From: Anaerostipes rhamnosivorans
Lineage (GTDB): Bacteria; Bacillota; Clostridia; Lachnospirales; Lachnospiraceae
Reading direction: 5' to 3'
DNA length: 64,000 nucleotides
Assembly: GCF_005280655.1 (NCBI RefSeq)
Contig: NZ_CP040058.1
Location: 3,076,001 to 3,140,000, forward strand
The first letter of the stretch is position 1. Every line of letters starts with the position of its first letter. The notes beneath the pieces are model-generated. The model was not told the DNA's origin. It saw only the letters and a program-made list of their open reading frames with translations, and did no database searches. A program made the translations under genes and the position numbers. Below, one piece after another: positions 1 through 8,252 of the stretch.

Positions 1-420
1 CTTATGAACATTGGCACAGGCATAACTGCCTTCTTCCCCAGCCTCCCGGTAGATTCGGACCGCATCCTGAAATAACCGTATTGCCTCATCGTGCCGTCCG
101 GCAAGCCGGTAGGTTCCTGCCATGTTATTGACCAAGGCCGCATATTCCGTGCAAGTTGTGCCCAGACTGAACACAATCTCGTCCTGCGCTTTACGGAAAG
201 CTTCTATAGAATGGTGGTATCTGCCGGTCTGCCGGTAAAAAGATCCCTGTTCATTATATACTGTCACAAGCATTCCCCTGTTTCTTTTGCTTTCCAAGAG
301 GCATTCCTCATAATCCATCAAAAATTTCTCAATCCCCTGCACATCTCCTGTCCGATAGGACTGGTTAAGGGACTCATAGAAATTATGTAACATGCCGCTG
401 TCCGTTTTTGATTCCTTCAT
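1..420 (-). CDS. TPR-repeat protein, C-terminus cut by window edge
   Basis: An open frame runs leftward from an ATG at 420 to the window edge (140 residues, no stop). An AAGGCGG ribosome binding site lies about 8 nt upstream. The residues form three successive helix pairs of about 40 residues with a tetratricopeptide pattern, for example FYRQTGRYHHSIEAFRKA and AGTYRLAGRHDEAIRLFQDA. TPRs mediate protein-protein contacts, so no enzymatic role can be given. Missing C-terminal sequence could add an output domain such as a GGDEF or kinase. It is the last visible gene of a leftward run starting at 5689 and lies 38 bp beyond the YitT stop. Confidence 0.75.
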   Translation of the reverse strand, partial: MKESKTDSGMLHNFYESLNQSYRTGDVQGIEKFLMDYEECLLESKRNRGMLVTVYNEQGSFYRQTGRYHHSIEAFRKAQDEIVFSLGTTCTEYAALVNNMAGTYRLAGRHDEAIRLFQDAVRIYREAGEEGSYACANVHK

Positions 421-458
421 AATATTATCCGCCTTTATATTTTTCGTATTATCTAATT

Positions 459-1406
459 TCACTCTATCGGTTTCTGGTAGAAATATCCCCGTACCTGTTC
501 TGTCCGGATTGCATTCACAAAGGCCTCCCGGTCCACCTTCCTTACGGCATTCATGATCTGTTTTGTCTCTCCCCTCGATACGATGGAGTACACAACATTC
601 CGCTCCTTTTGTTCATAGGAACCCGTCCCGCTTAAAACGGTTGCCCCGTGACAACTCACATCATAAATAGCCTGGCTGACTTTATACGGTTCCTTTGTCA
701 CTATAAAAAGCGTCTGCTGCTGATATTTGTGATACAAAGCCTGTATGATCTGGGTGAAAGCATATTGGAATATGATTGAATAAAGAGCTTTATCCCAGCC
801 GAACAGCAGCCCGGCCGCCGCCAGGATGATAATATTAAATCCCAAAAGAATATTCCATGCATCCATTCCTCTCTTAACTGACAAGTAGATGGAAATAAAA
901 TCAGTTCCTCCCGCCGTTGCGTCCACCCACAGACACAGCACACTGGCAAATCCTCCGATCAATCCCCCAAAAATGCTGATGAGCAGGATATCGTAGGTAA
1001 CCACGTAGGACGGTATCATATCCGTAATGACAGATGCCAGCACAATAGTATAACAGGAGTAAGCTGTAAATCGTTTTCCCAGGAAACGGAATCCTATGTA
1101 CACAGGTACAGCGTTTAATAAAATATTGACCGGCATATAACCGATACTCACATCAAAATACTGTGCAGCCACCCTCTGGATTAGCAGCGTGACTCCGCCC
1201 ACACCGCCCGGATACAAATGTCCTGTATTAATAAAGGTTTTCGTATCAACAGCTGTCAGGACAGCTGAAAGTGTAAGTGCCAGTATTTTGATTGCCTCTC
1301 TGTTTAGGTCTATTTTCAGATACTTGCTCTTCTCAGATCTTTCTTTCACTTTAATTTCCCCAATTTTTAAATCATTTACAGCATAGAAAACGGCCGGTGT
1401 AACCAC
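459..1406 (-). CDS. YitT family (DUF161/DUF2179) membrane protein
   Basis: About 315 residues. The N-terminal two thirds holds several hydrophobic segments with the YitT features GHLYPGGVGGVTLL and WVDATAGGTDFIS. The C-terminal 80 residues form a soluble DUF2179 domain (FIVTKEPYKVSQAIYD, GSYEQKERNVVYSIV, REAFVNAIRTEQVRGYF), as is usual in the family. The substrate of YitT proteins is unknown and some are suggested transporters. GGAGAG lies 8 nt upstream of a GTG at 1406 and 5 nt upstream of a TTG at 1409, so either could start the protein; I chose the GTG. It follows the TIM-barrel gene by about 30 bp and is probably cotranscribed. Confidence 0.9.
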   Translation of the reverse strand: MVTPAVFYAVNDLKIGEIKVKERSEKSKYLKIDLNREAIKILALTLSAVLTAVDTKTFINTGHLYPGGVGGVTLLIQRVAAQYFDVSIGYMPVNILLNAVPVYIGFRFLGKRFTAYSCYTIVLASVITDMIPSYVVTYDILLISIFGGLIGGFASVLCLWVDATAGGTDFISIYLSVKRGMDAWNILLGFNIIILAAAGLLFGWDKALYSIIFQYAFTQIIQALYHKYQQQTLFIVTKEPYKVSQAIYDVSCHGATVLSGTGSYEQKERNVVYSIVSRGETKQIMNAVRKVDREAFVNAIRTEQVRGYFYQKPIE

Positions 1407-1438
1407 CAACCGCTCTCCATTTATATATTAAGATTTTA

Positions 1439-2386
1439 TTATTTTTCTGTGGTGCCGATTCCCAGAACCTCTTTCATATACTTGATACTCTTTCGCATTG
1501 CTGTGATCTCTTCTTTCCGTCCGTCCTCCAGAGTATAACCTGACAATGGGAGTTCGATCTCCAGATCAATGGTGTCCAGTTCTTCCGGTGCTTTTTCCCG
1601 GAGAATCTTCATGATCTCAACCACGTCAATGTCTCCGTCTCCGATGGCACATCCCAGGGAATGGGTTCCGTCCGGGTCAGCAAATACGCGGTTATCGCAG
1701 AAATGCACACAGTAACAATATGGAGCCATCTTATCCACACACTCTTTCACACCCTCAGACATTACCAATGAATTGATCGTATCACAGCAGGCACCGATCA
1801 GTGGATGGTTCAACTGCTCCACAATCCAGATGACTTCGTCGGAAAACAGATCACAGTGGTTTTCAATGGCAATCTTCATGCCGTATTTCTCGATAGTTGG
1901 GATATTCTTTTTAAAGTTATTCACGATCTCAGCCATCTGAGTCATAGCCTCCGGACACATGCAGGAATGGGAAATCGGGTGCGGATGCTCTACGTCAGTG
2001 CTGAATTTGACCAGCGTGGCTCCGATGGAATGTCCTATTTCCAGCGCTTCTTCAATGGTTGCGTTGACTCTCGGATCAGATGGTGCATTAAACGATACAT
2101 TCAGTTCTAAATCCAGGCCGTGTTTCTTGGCATTTTCTTTTACCGCTTCCAGATGTTCCGGTGAAGTGTCCTTGTCCAGATCCACCAAAGTAATATGTAA
2201 AACTTCAAGTCCTTCCTCCACCGCCAGATCCATGAATTTATCCAGATCAATCACCTTTTCAAAGGCATAAGTCTTCCCCTCACTCTGAAATCCCCAGCTC
2301 TCTCCCAGTCCACTGAGATGAAGCGTGTAGCTGTGCATGCCGAGTTTAAACTTTCTGTCCGCCGCTTTTTTCGTCATTTTTTTCAT
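1439..2386 (-). CDS. Sugar phosphate isomerase/epimerase-type TIM barrel protein
   Basis: 315 residues of the xylose-isomerase-like TIM barrel (AP endonuclease 2) superfamily. Candidate divalent-metal ligands lie at barrel-strand ends: Glu in KIAIENHCD, Asp in GACCDTIN, His in CVHFCDNR and Glu in LEIELPLSGY. This is the usual E-D-H-E arrangement of epimerases and isomerases. The ATG at 2386 follows AAAGGAG by about 9 nt. It is co-directional and close to the BCCT transporter, so its substrate is probably what that transporter imports or a derivative. The reaction cannot be named from sequence; isomerase, epimerase or dehydratase are all possible. Confidence 0.85.
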   Translation of the reverse strand: MKKMTKKAADRKFKLGMHSYTLHLSGLGESWGFQSEGKTYAFEKVIDLDKFMDLAVEEGLEVLHITLVDLDKDTSPEHLEAVKENAKKHGLDLELNVSFNAPSDPRVNATIEEALEIGHSIGATLVKFSTDVEHPHPISHSCMCPEAMTQMAEIVNNFKKNIPTIEKYGMKIAIENHCDLFSDEVIWIVEQLNHPLIGACCDTINSLVMSEGVKECVDKMAPYCYCVHFCDNRVFADPDGTHSLGCAIGDGDIDVVEIMKILREKAPEELDTIDLEIELPLSGYTLEDGRKEEITAMRKSIKYMKEVLGIGTTEK

Positions 2387-2428
2387 TCCTAAATGCTCCT
2401 TTCGTGAATATCATTATAATGTTCCTAT

Positions 2429-4081
2429 TTATTCAGTTCCCTGTTGACTCTCTGCGGGACTGTCATCTACCACCAGGCCCAGCCCTTTCATTTTTGTCGT
2501 AAGTGTTTTTGTCGGCGGTTCGACCTCATCACAGCACGGTATATCTTTCATCCTGTGGCTCTTGGAATTCAGCAGCGGCTTACATAGCTTAAATATCATA
2601 AAGCACAGCCATATGGTCGGTATGGTCATCAGCAGGCCGCCTACATTCAACAGGCCTTTTACCGCATCCATTCCGCCCGACACCACCAGCAGATAAGCAA
2701 CTGCGGATACCGCAATGCCGATAATGATCTTTAACAGCTTCGGCGGTTCTGAATCAATTTCCTGTCCATGTACACACAGTGTTGATAACGCTGAAGTATT
2801 CGGATCTGCTAGTGTAATAAATGACATACAGACTGTGATAAGGAAGAAGAACTGTACGATCTTGCCTCCCGGCATTGCCCCAAGCACCTGATACAGCGCC
2901 GTCTGCATTCCCAGTTCCTGAACCTTGCCCCAGACATCCACGATACCGCTGGTCTGCATATTCATAATCGTACCTGCGAAGATCGCGATAAATAAACAGC
3001 AGAACAAGGATGGTACAAGAATCTCAACTAAGATAAATTCGCGGACCGTATGTCCTTTTCCCATACGTGCAAGGAACATACCGATCACAGGAGCATAGAT
3101 GAAAAATGAATTCCAGTAAGTAATACTCCATTTGTTTGCCCATTGATCCGATGGGACCAGCGTGTTGTTAAACGTGATCTTGGACCAGAAGTTATTTAAT
3201 ATATCTCCCATGGACTCCGTCCCTATCTTGCCGATAAACTGTGCATCACCTGCGACCAGCACATAGATCATAAGACCGATAAATGCCACCATGCAGGCAC
3301 TTGACACATAGGTCAATCCTTTGTTGATTCCGGTAAGGCAGGAAAAAATGAAAAATCCCGCTACCATAATCGTAATGGCCAGATACAAAACAGGAGTCTG
3401 CTTGATGCCAAATACCGCATTGATGCCTCCGGAGATCTGCATCAATCCTGCTCCCATGGAATTTGACAATCCGCTGGCTACAGCATAACCACAGAGGATA
3501 TGAAGCAGTGTGGTCAGCCATCTCTTATTTTTCTTAAATGTTGCCTCCACTACCGGTGAAAACGATAATGCTTTTTGATAATTAAATGTGAGCAGTGCAA
3601 AAGCTACCGCAGGAAGTGCATAAATAAAGTACTGCACAAATGACCAGTCAAACATAGCCTGACTGACTGCAAATATGGCCGCTCCTCTGCTCTGTGCCGT
3701 AACTCCTGCTGCGATCGGCGGTTCCATAAAGTGGAAGATCGGTTCACCCATTGCCCAAAACAGCAAGCCGCATCCAATACCTCCGCAGATAGAGATGGAA
3801 TACCACTGCCATCTTGTAAAGTCAGGCTTTGCGTCCTTTCCTCCGATCACAACATCACCATACTTAAAGATCACAAATACAATCCCCAGGACTACGATGA
3901 CGACTGCCAAAAGATTGATCCACCAACCGAAATTATCTCCAACCAAATATATCATATTTGACATAACGGCTCCGAACTGTTTTGTAAAAAACACGCCTAA
4001 AATGATCTCGATCAGTAATAGTGCCCCTAAAACGATTAAAACCTCTTTATAAATCTTGCCTTTTTGTTTATCTGTCTCCAT
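2429..4081 (-). CDS. BCCT family transporter
   Basis: 550 residues with about twelve membrane segments. The BCCT core is clear: GIGCGLLFWAMGEPIFHF at about residues 101-118, followed by the EPP turn, and later the amphipathic segment ending ARMGKGHTVREF. Known members move betaine, carnitine, choline or ectoine. The stretch that normally reads YWxWWxxWSPFVG is here YWNSFFIYAPVIG, so the aromatic cage residues of the periplasmic half are largely lost and a quaternary amine is not assured. It sits between the AraC gene (65 bp gap) and the TIM barrel gene. I infer an import role for the operon substrate. Confidence 0.92.
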   Translation of the reverse strand: METDKQKGKIYKEVLIVLGALLLIEIILGVFFTKQFGAVMSNMIYLVGDNFGWWINLLAVVIVVLGIVFVIFKYGDVVIGGKDAKPDFTRWQWYSISICGGIGCGLLFWAMGEPIFHFMEPPIAAGVTAQSRGAAIFAVSQAMFDWSFVQYFIYALPAVAFALLTFNYQKALSFSPVVEATFKKNKRWLTTLLHILCGYAVASGLSNSMGAGLMQISGGINAVFGIKQTPVLYLAITIMVAGFFIFSCLTGINKGLTYVSSACMVAFIGLMIYVLVAGDAQFIGKIGTESMGDILNNFWSKITFNNTLVPSDQWANKWSITYWNSFFIYAPVIGMFLARMGKGHTVREFILVEILVPSLFCCLFIAIFAGTIMNMQTSGIVDVWGKVQELGMQTALYQVLGAMPGGKIVQFFFLITVCMSFITLADPNTSALSTLCVHGQEIDSEPPKLLKIIIGIAVSAVAYLLVVSGGMDAVKGLLNVGGLLMTIPTIWLCFMIFKLCKPLLNSKSHRMKDIPCCDEVEPPTKTLTTKMKGLGLVVDDSPAESQQGTE

Positions 4082-4146
4082 ATAAACCTCCCACTGTTAT
4101 ATAAAAGCTTCCCTTCGTGGTGAGTGGTTATTTCCCTCCGTATACA

Positions 4147-4887
4147 TTAACTGCTGCGTCGTTCCAGCTGTTTTTCCGGACAGAGTCTGATGGAAAAACT
4201 CTCCCGGTATGCTTTCGGAGTCATTCCTGTGATGCTTCGGAAAGCTCTTGTAAACGTTGAATTACTGCCATATCCAACCATGACCGCAATATTTGTCACG
4301 TTGAATTCCGTATTCTTAAGTAACTCTTTGGCCTTATCAATCCTGATCCGGCGCAGATAATTTCCCGGAGATACACCGGTCTGTTGCTTAAACCAATCAT
4401 TATAATATGTTACACTATATCGCTCGATCTCCGCCAGTTCATTTACTGTGATAGACAGATCATAATGTTCACTTATGTATTGGATAGAGGGTGGTGCATG
4501 ATTCTCCATCAGCTTGCTGTAAAGAAAATCATAAAGAAAGTGCACCGATTTACTCTGGGGATTCTGTCTGATCTCTGTCTGGATCAGTTCCACCAGCTGC
4601 AGGATCTGACCCTGCATCGGTACAATGACTGGATTGGTCAAGAATAACATATCCTTGTTATTAGATGAATCTTCCATGTTGAGAACCAGCATTTTTCCAC
4701 AAAAATTACACTCATGCTTCATTCCCTCTGGAATAAAACACAGCTCCTGGGAAGTCACATTGAACTCTGTGTCTTCTATATTAATTCTCATAGATTCCTG
4801 AAGTGGAACAAGAATCTGCATATAATCATGTGAATGTTCTCCCCGGCACTCATAGAACATTTGAATATTCATAGCCTGATCCATCAT
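4147..4887 (-). CDS. AraC family transcriptional regulator
   Basis: 246 residues. The N-terminal 110 residues resemble the cupin-like ligand-binding half of AraC proteins (His-rich YECRGEHSHDYMQ near residue 15, then a beta-rich segment). The C-terminal 105 residues hold the two helix-turn-helix motifs, with LAEIERYSVTYYNDWFKQQ and the family signature IAVMVGYGSNSTFTRAFR near residues 200-217. It lies between the glycyl-radical activase and the BCCT transporter in one leftward operon with short gaps. It is therefore the probable local regulator, responding to the imported compound or a product. Confidence 0.92.
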   Translation of the reverse strand: MMDQAMNIQMFYECRGEHSHDYMQILVPLQESMRINIEDTEFNVTSQELCFIPEGMKHECNFCGKMLVLNMEDSSNNKDMLFLTNPVIVPMQGQILQLVELIQTEIRQNPQSKSVHFLYDFLYSKLMENHAPPSIQYISEHYDLSITVNELAEIERYSVTYYNDWFKQQTGVSPGNYLRRIRIDKAKELLKNTEFNVTNIAVMVGYGSNSTFTRAFRSITGMTPKAYRESFSIRLCPEKQLERRSS

Positions 4888-4906
4888 AATTTCCTCCTTA
4901 TCACTC

Positions 4907-5689
4907 TCAAATCACTTTGCTGACATATTGTCCGATCACTGCCCTGCATGTTTCCATATGCTCTACCGACGGCGAAAGCAGGCCTTCCAGCTCATACGGC
5001 CGCCCTAATTTGCGGTAGGTATCGCTCCCAAGCCGATGGTACGGAAGCAGCTGCACATGGTCAAGATGTGTTAACTGTGCACAGAAATCTCCCATTCTGT
5101 TAAGCTCTTCTTTTGAGTCGTTGACCCCAGGTATCACTGGTATCCGAACAATCAGATCAAATTGTGTGCTGCAGTCATTGGTTCTCAAAAAGTTGTTAAG
5201 GATCAGCCTGTTATCTACGCCGCAGTATTTTTTATGTAAATCACTGTCCATAAACTTAAGGTCTGCAAACACTGTACGAACATGCCCCAGTATCGGTTCG
5301 ACCGTTTTCCACGGTGCAAAAAGGGTTGTTTCAATTGCGGTGTCTATGCCTTCTTTCCTTGCCTGCTGTAGTAAACAGCGGGAGAACTCTGGCTGACACA
5401 GCATTTCGCCTCCGGAAACTGACAGGCCCCCTCCGGAATGAAAGTAAAACGGAATATCCTTTCGTATTTCCTTTAAGACTTGCTCTACTGTCATCTCCTG
5501 CCCATATGTCTTGGTTTCAGTCTCTTCCATCTGAAAATTTTGGCTCTCTGGTGTTGAACACCACGAACAGCGCAAAGGACATCCTTTTAGAAAAACTACT
5601 GTACGGAATCCATCTCCGTCATAGATAGAGCTTCTCTCCAACCGGAGAATCATACCCTTTTTATCTTTTCCTTCATAGTTTGTTTCCAT
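4907..5689 (-). CDS. Glycyl-radical enzyme activating protein (radical SAM)
   Basis: 260 residues. The radical-SAM motif C37-x3-C41-x2-C44 (GCPLRCSWCSTPESQ) binds the SAM-cleaving [4Fe-4S] cluster, and SVSGGE at residues 91-95 is the SAM-contact GGE loop. This family abstracts a hydrogen from the glycine of a partner glycyl-radical enzyme. The WCSxPESQ wording is typical of the long activases, which carry an extra ferredoxin-like insert. Here no cysteine lies between residues 45 and 90, so the insert is missing. No glycyl-radical enzyme is encoded in the window. GGGAGGG lies about 12 nt before the ATG. First gene of the operon with AraC and BCCT. Confidence 0.9.
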   Translation of the reverse strand: METNYEGKDKKGMILRLERSSIYDGDGFRTVVFLKGCPLRCSWCSTPESQNFQMEETETKTYGQEMTVEQVLKEIRKDIPFYFHSGGGLSVSGGEMLCQPEFSRCLLQQARKEGIDTAIETTLFAPWKTVEPILGHVRTVFADLKFMDSDLHKKYCGVDNRLILNNFLRTNDCSTQFDLIVRIPVIPGVNDSKEELNRMGDFCAQLTHLDHVQLLPYHRLGSDTYRKLGRPYELEGLLSPSVEHMETCRAVIGQYVSKVI

Positions 5690-6084
5690 AAGATTTCACA
5701 ACCCTCCCTGAAAATATGAGATACATGATATCGCTTTACTTCATAACATAGCAAAACCCGTGCCAAACCACTTCATATTCACACTTCTGGGTACAACAAG
5801 TGGAAATCTGTAGTAAAAACCTTACGAATTGATCAAAAGCTTTTCCCGATGCCGGGGCTTAGAAATCTGTACTGGCACCTGCCTGCAAATTTATTTTGCA
5901 CCAGTTCCATAGGCTGCAAACTATTTTGCACCGGATCTGCAAAACAACTTCCTACTCAAATGACAAAAGCGCATTTCTTTCTGCCTGCTTCTACCGAATA
6001 CATCCAGCATATGTGAAATGCGCCCTTGTTTAATCAATCAATATTCGAATCAAGCCTCACATTATTTCTCAATTGTGACTCTAA
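5690..6084. promoter_or_regulatory. Intergenic region with twin TGCAAA palindromes
   Basis: No gene is seen in these 395 bp. Two closely similar palindromes, TGCAAA-N5-TTTGCA at 5884-5900 and TGCAAA-N4-TTTGCA at 5915-5930, are followed by a lone TGCAAA at 5938-5943. The centres are about 31 bp apart, near three helical turns. They lie about 200 bp upstream of the activase-AraC-BCCT operon and just beyond the terminator of the opine-dehydrogenase gene. I read them as a candidate operator pair for the leftward operon; the binding protein is unknown. Confidence 0.5.
5962..6024 (-). terminator. Probable intrinsic terminator of the opine-dehydrogenase-type gene
   Basis: On the minus strand GCGCATTTC (6023-6015) pairs with GAAATGCGC (5977-5969) and is followed by TTTTGT. 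The 37-nt loop is long, but the position 60 bp past the stop at 6085 fits a terminator. Confidence 0.5.
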
Positions 6085-7305
6085 TTATTTTTCTGTATAG
6101 ACACCTTCACGGATATATTTCTGGAGCTGTTCATCATTCATATGTCCGATATCAAGGTAATCCAAAGTATATTTGCTTTCTGCAATCAGGTCACGTTTGA
6201 TCATAACATTGGCAAGATAGATCATGCTGTCAACAGTCGGTGTAGCCACACCGTATTTTTTACCTAACTGCTGGATCAGGTAGCAGCCTACCGGTACATC
6301 TTCTGTAATATAACGGTTCTCTAAGTCGAATGGTCCGTCACCATAGAAGTTTTCATATTTTTCTTCAAACGGCACTGCAAAGTCCGGTCCCATGTATTCT
6401 TTGCCGTACATTGTTGTCCGTGAGAAGAAGTCCTCATAATTAACAGTACATAAACCTACGTTCATTGCTTTGGCCAGGGCCTTTTCTTCCTCCCAGAACA
6501 CTGCCTGCACTTCAGCGATGGCAGGGCAGAGAGCAAATCCGTAGAGAGAGTAGTTTTTCTTATCCTGTCCGAGTACTGTATCAAAGTTCTGCATAACTGC
6601 TGCTCCGAGAACAGTTCCTGGTACGTGGATGACAGGGTTTACATTGGAAAGGTTTACATCGATGACAGTCTCACCTGTAACGAATCCGTCTCCTGTGCGC
6701 ACTGCGTCGAGAGCTGGTATGTAATTTGCGGATTCAATGAAGGCTTCTGTATCTGTATGAGGAAGCGCAGCACCGCGGATGGTTGTGATACGGTCTTCTA
6801 CCTTACATTCATTCGTTGTCACTCCACCTCGTTTTACAATACGGACACCGTAAGGAGCTGTATACCATGCACCTACAATCACTTTTGTTGTACAATTCAG
6901 TTCACGCATGATTTTTCTGAAAATAAATGTACCACAGTTATCCGGTAGAATGTGGATTACCTGTCCGTCTTCCAGCAATGGGATCAATTCACGGAAAATA
7001 GGTTCATGAGCCATAGCTACTGTAGCGATCACGATGATACCTGCTCCCTTTACTGCCTCTGCCATATCTGTTGTGGCAAGGTCAACATGAGCTGTACCAC
7101 GGCGTTCAAAGCCATAGTAGCTGAACTGGTTACCTGTCAATTTGATCCCTGTTCTCTCCATGTTGTTAAAGTTCTTTTTAAAGGCTTCCTGCTCCCAGAT
7201 ACGCACCTTTGCCCCTGCCAAAGCACAGTCACCTGCCATTGTTTTACCAACTCCGCCACAGCCAAGGATCGCGATCGGCTTATCCTTTAAATAACTCATA
7301 TCCAT
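6085..7305 (-). CDS. NAD/NADP octopine/nopaline (opine) dehydrogenase family protein
   Basis: 406 residues. The N-terminus is a Rossmann fold with the dinucleotide-binding ILGCGGVGKTMAG (GCGGVG at 15-20). The second half holds the opine-dehydrogenase signature NVNPVIHVPGTVL, whose His is the expected catalytic residue. Opine dehydrogenases reductively condense an amino acid with an alpha-keto acid, or run in reverse. The substrates are not predictable here. AAAGGAGG lies 8 nt before the ATG. It is a monocistronic leftward gene with its own terminator and a promoter region carrying three tandem 14-bp repeats; the upstream TetR gene is a candidate regulator. Confidence 0.85.
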   Translation of the reverse strand: MDMSYLKDKPIAILGCGGVGKTMAGDCALAGAKVRIWEQEAFKKNFNNMERTGIKLTGNQFSYYGFERRGTAHVDLATTDMAEAVKGAGIIVIATVAMAHEPIFRELIPLLEDGQVIHILPDNCGTFIFRKIMRELNCTTKVIVGAWYTAPYGVRIVKRGGVTTNECKVEDRITTIRGAALPHTDTEAFIESANYIPALDAVRTGDGFVTGETVIDVNLSNVNPVIHVPGTVLGAAVMQNFDTVLGQDKKNYSLYGFALCPAIAEVQAVFWEEEKALAKAMNVGLCTVNYEDFFSRTTMYGKEYMGPDFAVPFEEKYENFYGDGPFDLENRYITEDVPVGCYLIQQLGKKYGVATPTVDSMIYLANVMIKRDLIAESKYTLDYLDIGHMNDEQLQKYIREGVYTEK

Positions 7306-7373
7306 TTGTTTTTCCTCCTTTAATTTTGTTTCCAGTGCATATAATTAACTTGATACATTTTCTATGAACCTAA

Positions 7374-7415
7374 TTCATTGACTTAAGTTCATTGACTTGA
7401 ATTCATTGTATTAAT
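7374..7415. repeat. Three tandem 14-bp repeats in the opine-dehydrogenase promoter
   Basis: TTCATTGACTTAAG, TTCATTGACTTGAA and TTCATTGTATTAAT follow each other exactly head to tail from 7374. They lie 70-110 bp upstream of the ATG at 7305. Within the array ACTTAAGT and related partial palindromes occur. This is a likely multi-site operator, perhaps for the adjacent TetR protein. Confidence 0.7.
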
Positions 7416-7478
7416 TTTTATCCAATTTGTAAAGCGTAAAAACAACCAAAATAAAAATATTTTCTTGTGCAAAACAGC

Positions 7479-7517
7479 AAAAAAACTGTGAACCAGATTT
7501 TTTGTTCTGATTCACAG
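7479..7517 (-). terminator. Intrinsic terminator after the TetR gene
   Basis: On the minus strand CTGTGAATCAGA pairs with TCTGGTTCACAG (7517-7506 with 7497-7486, one mismatch) across an 8-nt loop and runs into seven T. It lies 38 bp beyond the TetR stop at 7555. Confidence 0.85.
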
Positions 7518-7554
7518 CTTTCTCTTTCTCTCGATTTTATTTCTAATCATAACC

Positions 7555-8187
7555 CTAATTTTTTGCCATCATTCCAACTGTGGTGATCCTGACGGCGTCC
7601 GCGATCATATCCGCAAGACTGTTCCCCTGGTCATCCAGGCACCACATCACCTCAACGCCGACTAAAGTTGAAAGCAGCAGGTTTACATATCTGTCCGTGG
7701 GAATGTGGATATCCAGAACTTCCTGTTCTTTTCCCTTCTCTATGATCTTGTTCAGGCACTTCATCAAGTCACGGTCTTTACTGTAGAAATTATAGTCTGT
7801 AAAGGTAAAATAACTTGAGACAATGGCCTTGATGATCCCTTTGCCTCTCTTCTCATATTCTGTATAAGAGATCTTTACAAAATGAATCATCATATCCAGG
7901 AAATCTTCATCCTTAATCTGGGCAAATGCCTTATTATACATTTCATCGGACTGCTGAAACGTATAAAAGACAATGGCTTCCTTTGATTCAAAGTGGGTAT
8001 AAAAGCTCCCCTTGGCAACATCGGCGTAACTGGTGATATCTTCGATGCTGGTATTATGAAATCCTTTCTCATTGATCACAGTGACCGCCGCATTATATAT
8101 TTTGTTTTTTGTCTCCAGCGCCTGAAGCTGGCGGTTTGTCAGCTTGGAGCCGTTTTCTTCTTCCAACTGGCTGTTCATCTTTGACAT
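7555..8187 (-). CDS. TetR family transcriptional regulator
   Basis: About 210 residues. The N-terminal 50 residues after the start hold the TetR helix-turn-helix: INEKGFHNTSIEDITSYA, then ADVAKGSFYTHFESKEAI. The remainder is an all-helical ligand-binding and dimer domain. I prefer the ATG at 8187; a GTG at 8205 and an ATG at 8178 are alternatives, and none has a strong ribosome binding site. It ends in its own terminator and is followed by the opine-dehydrogenase-type gene, whose promoter carries tandem repeats that could be its operator. The ligand is unknown. Confidence 0.9.
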   Translation of the reverse strand: MSKMNSQLEEENGSKLTNRQLQALETKNKIYNAAVTVINEKGFHNTSIEDITSYADVAKGSFYTHFESKEAIVFYTFQQSDEMYNKAFAQIKDEDFLDMMIHFVKISYTEYEKRGKGIIKAIVSSYFTFTDYNFYSKDRDLMKCLNKIIEKGKEQEVLDIHIPTDRYVNLLLSTLVGVEVMWCLDDQGNSLADMIADAVRITTVGMMAKN

Positions 8188-8252
8188 ATCTCTCAAATGC
8201 CTCACTTCTTAAATTCTTCTATTGTTGACAGTACATTGTTGAACTATGGATA

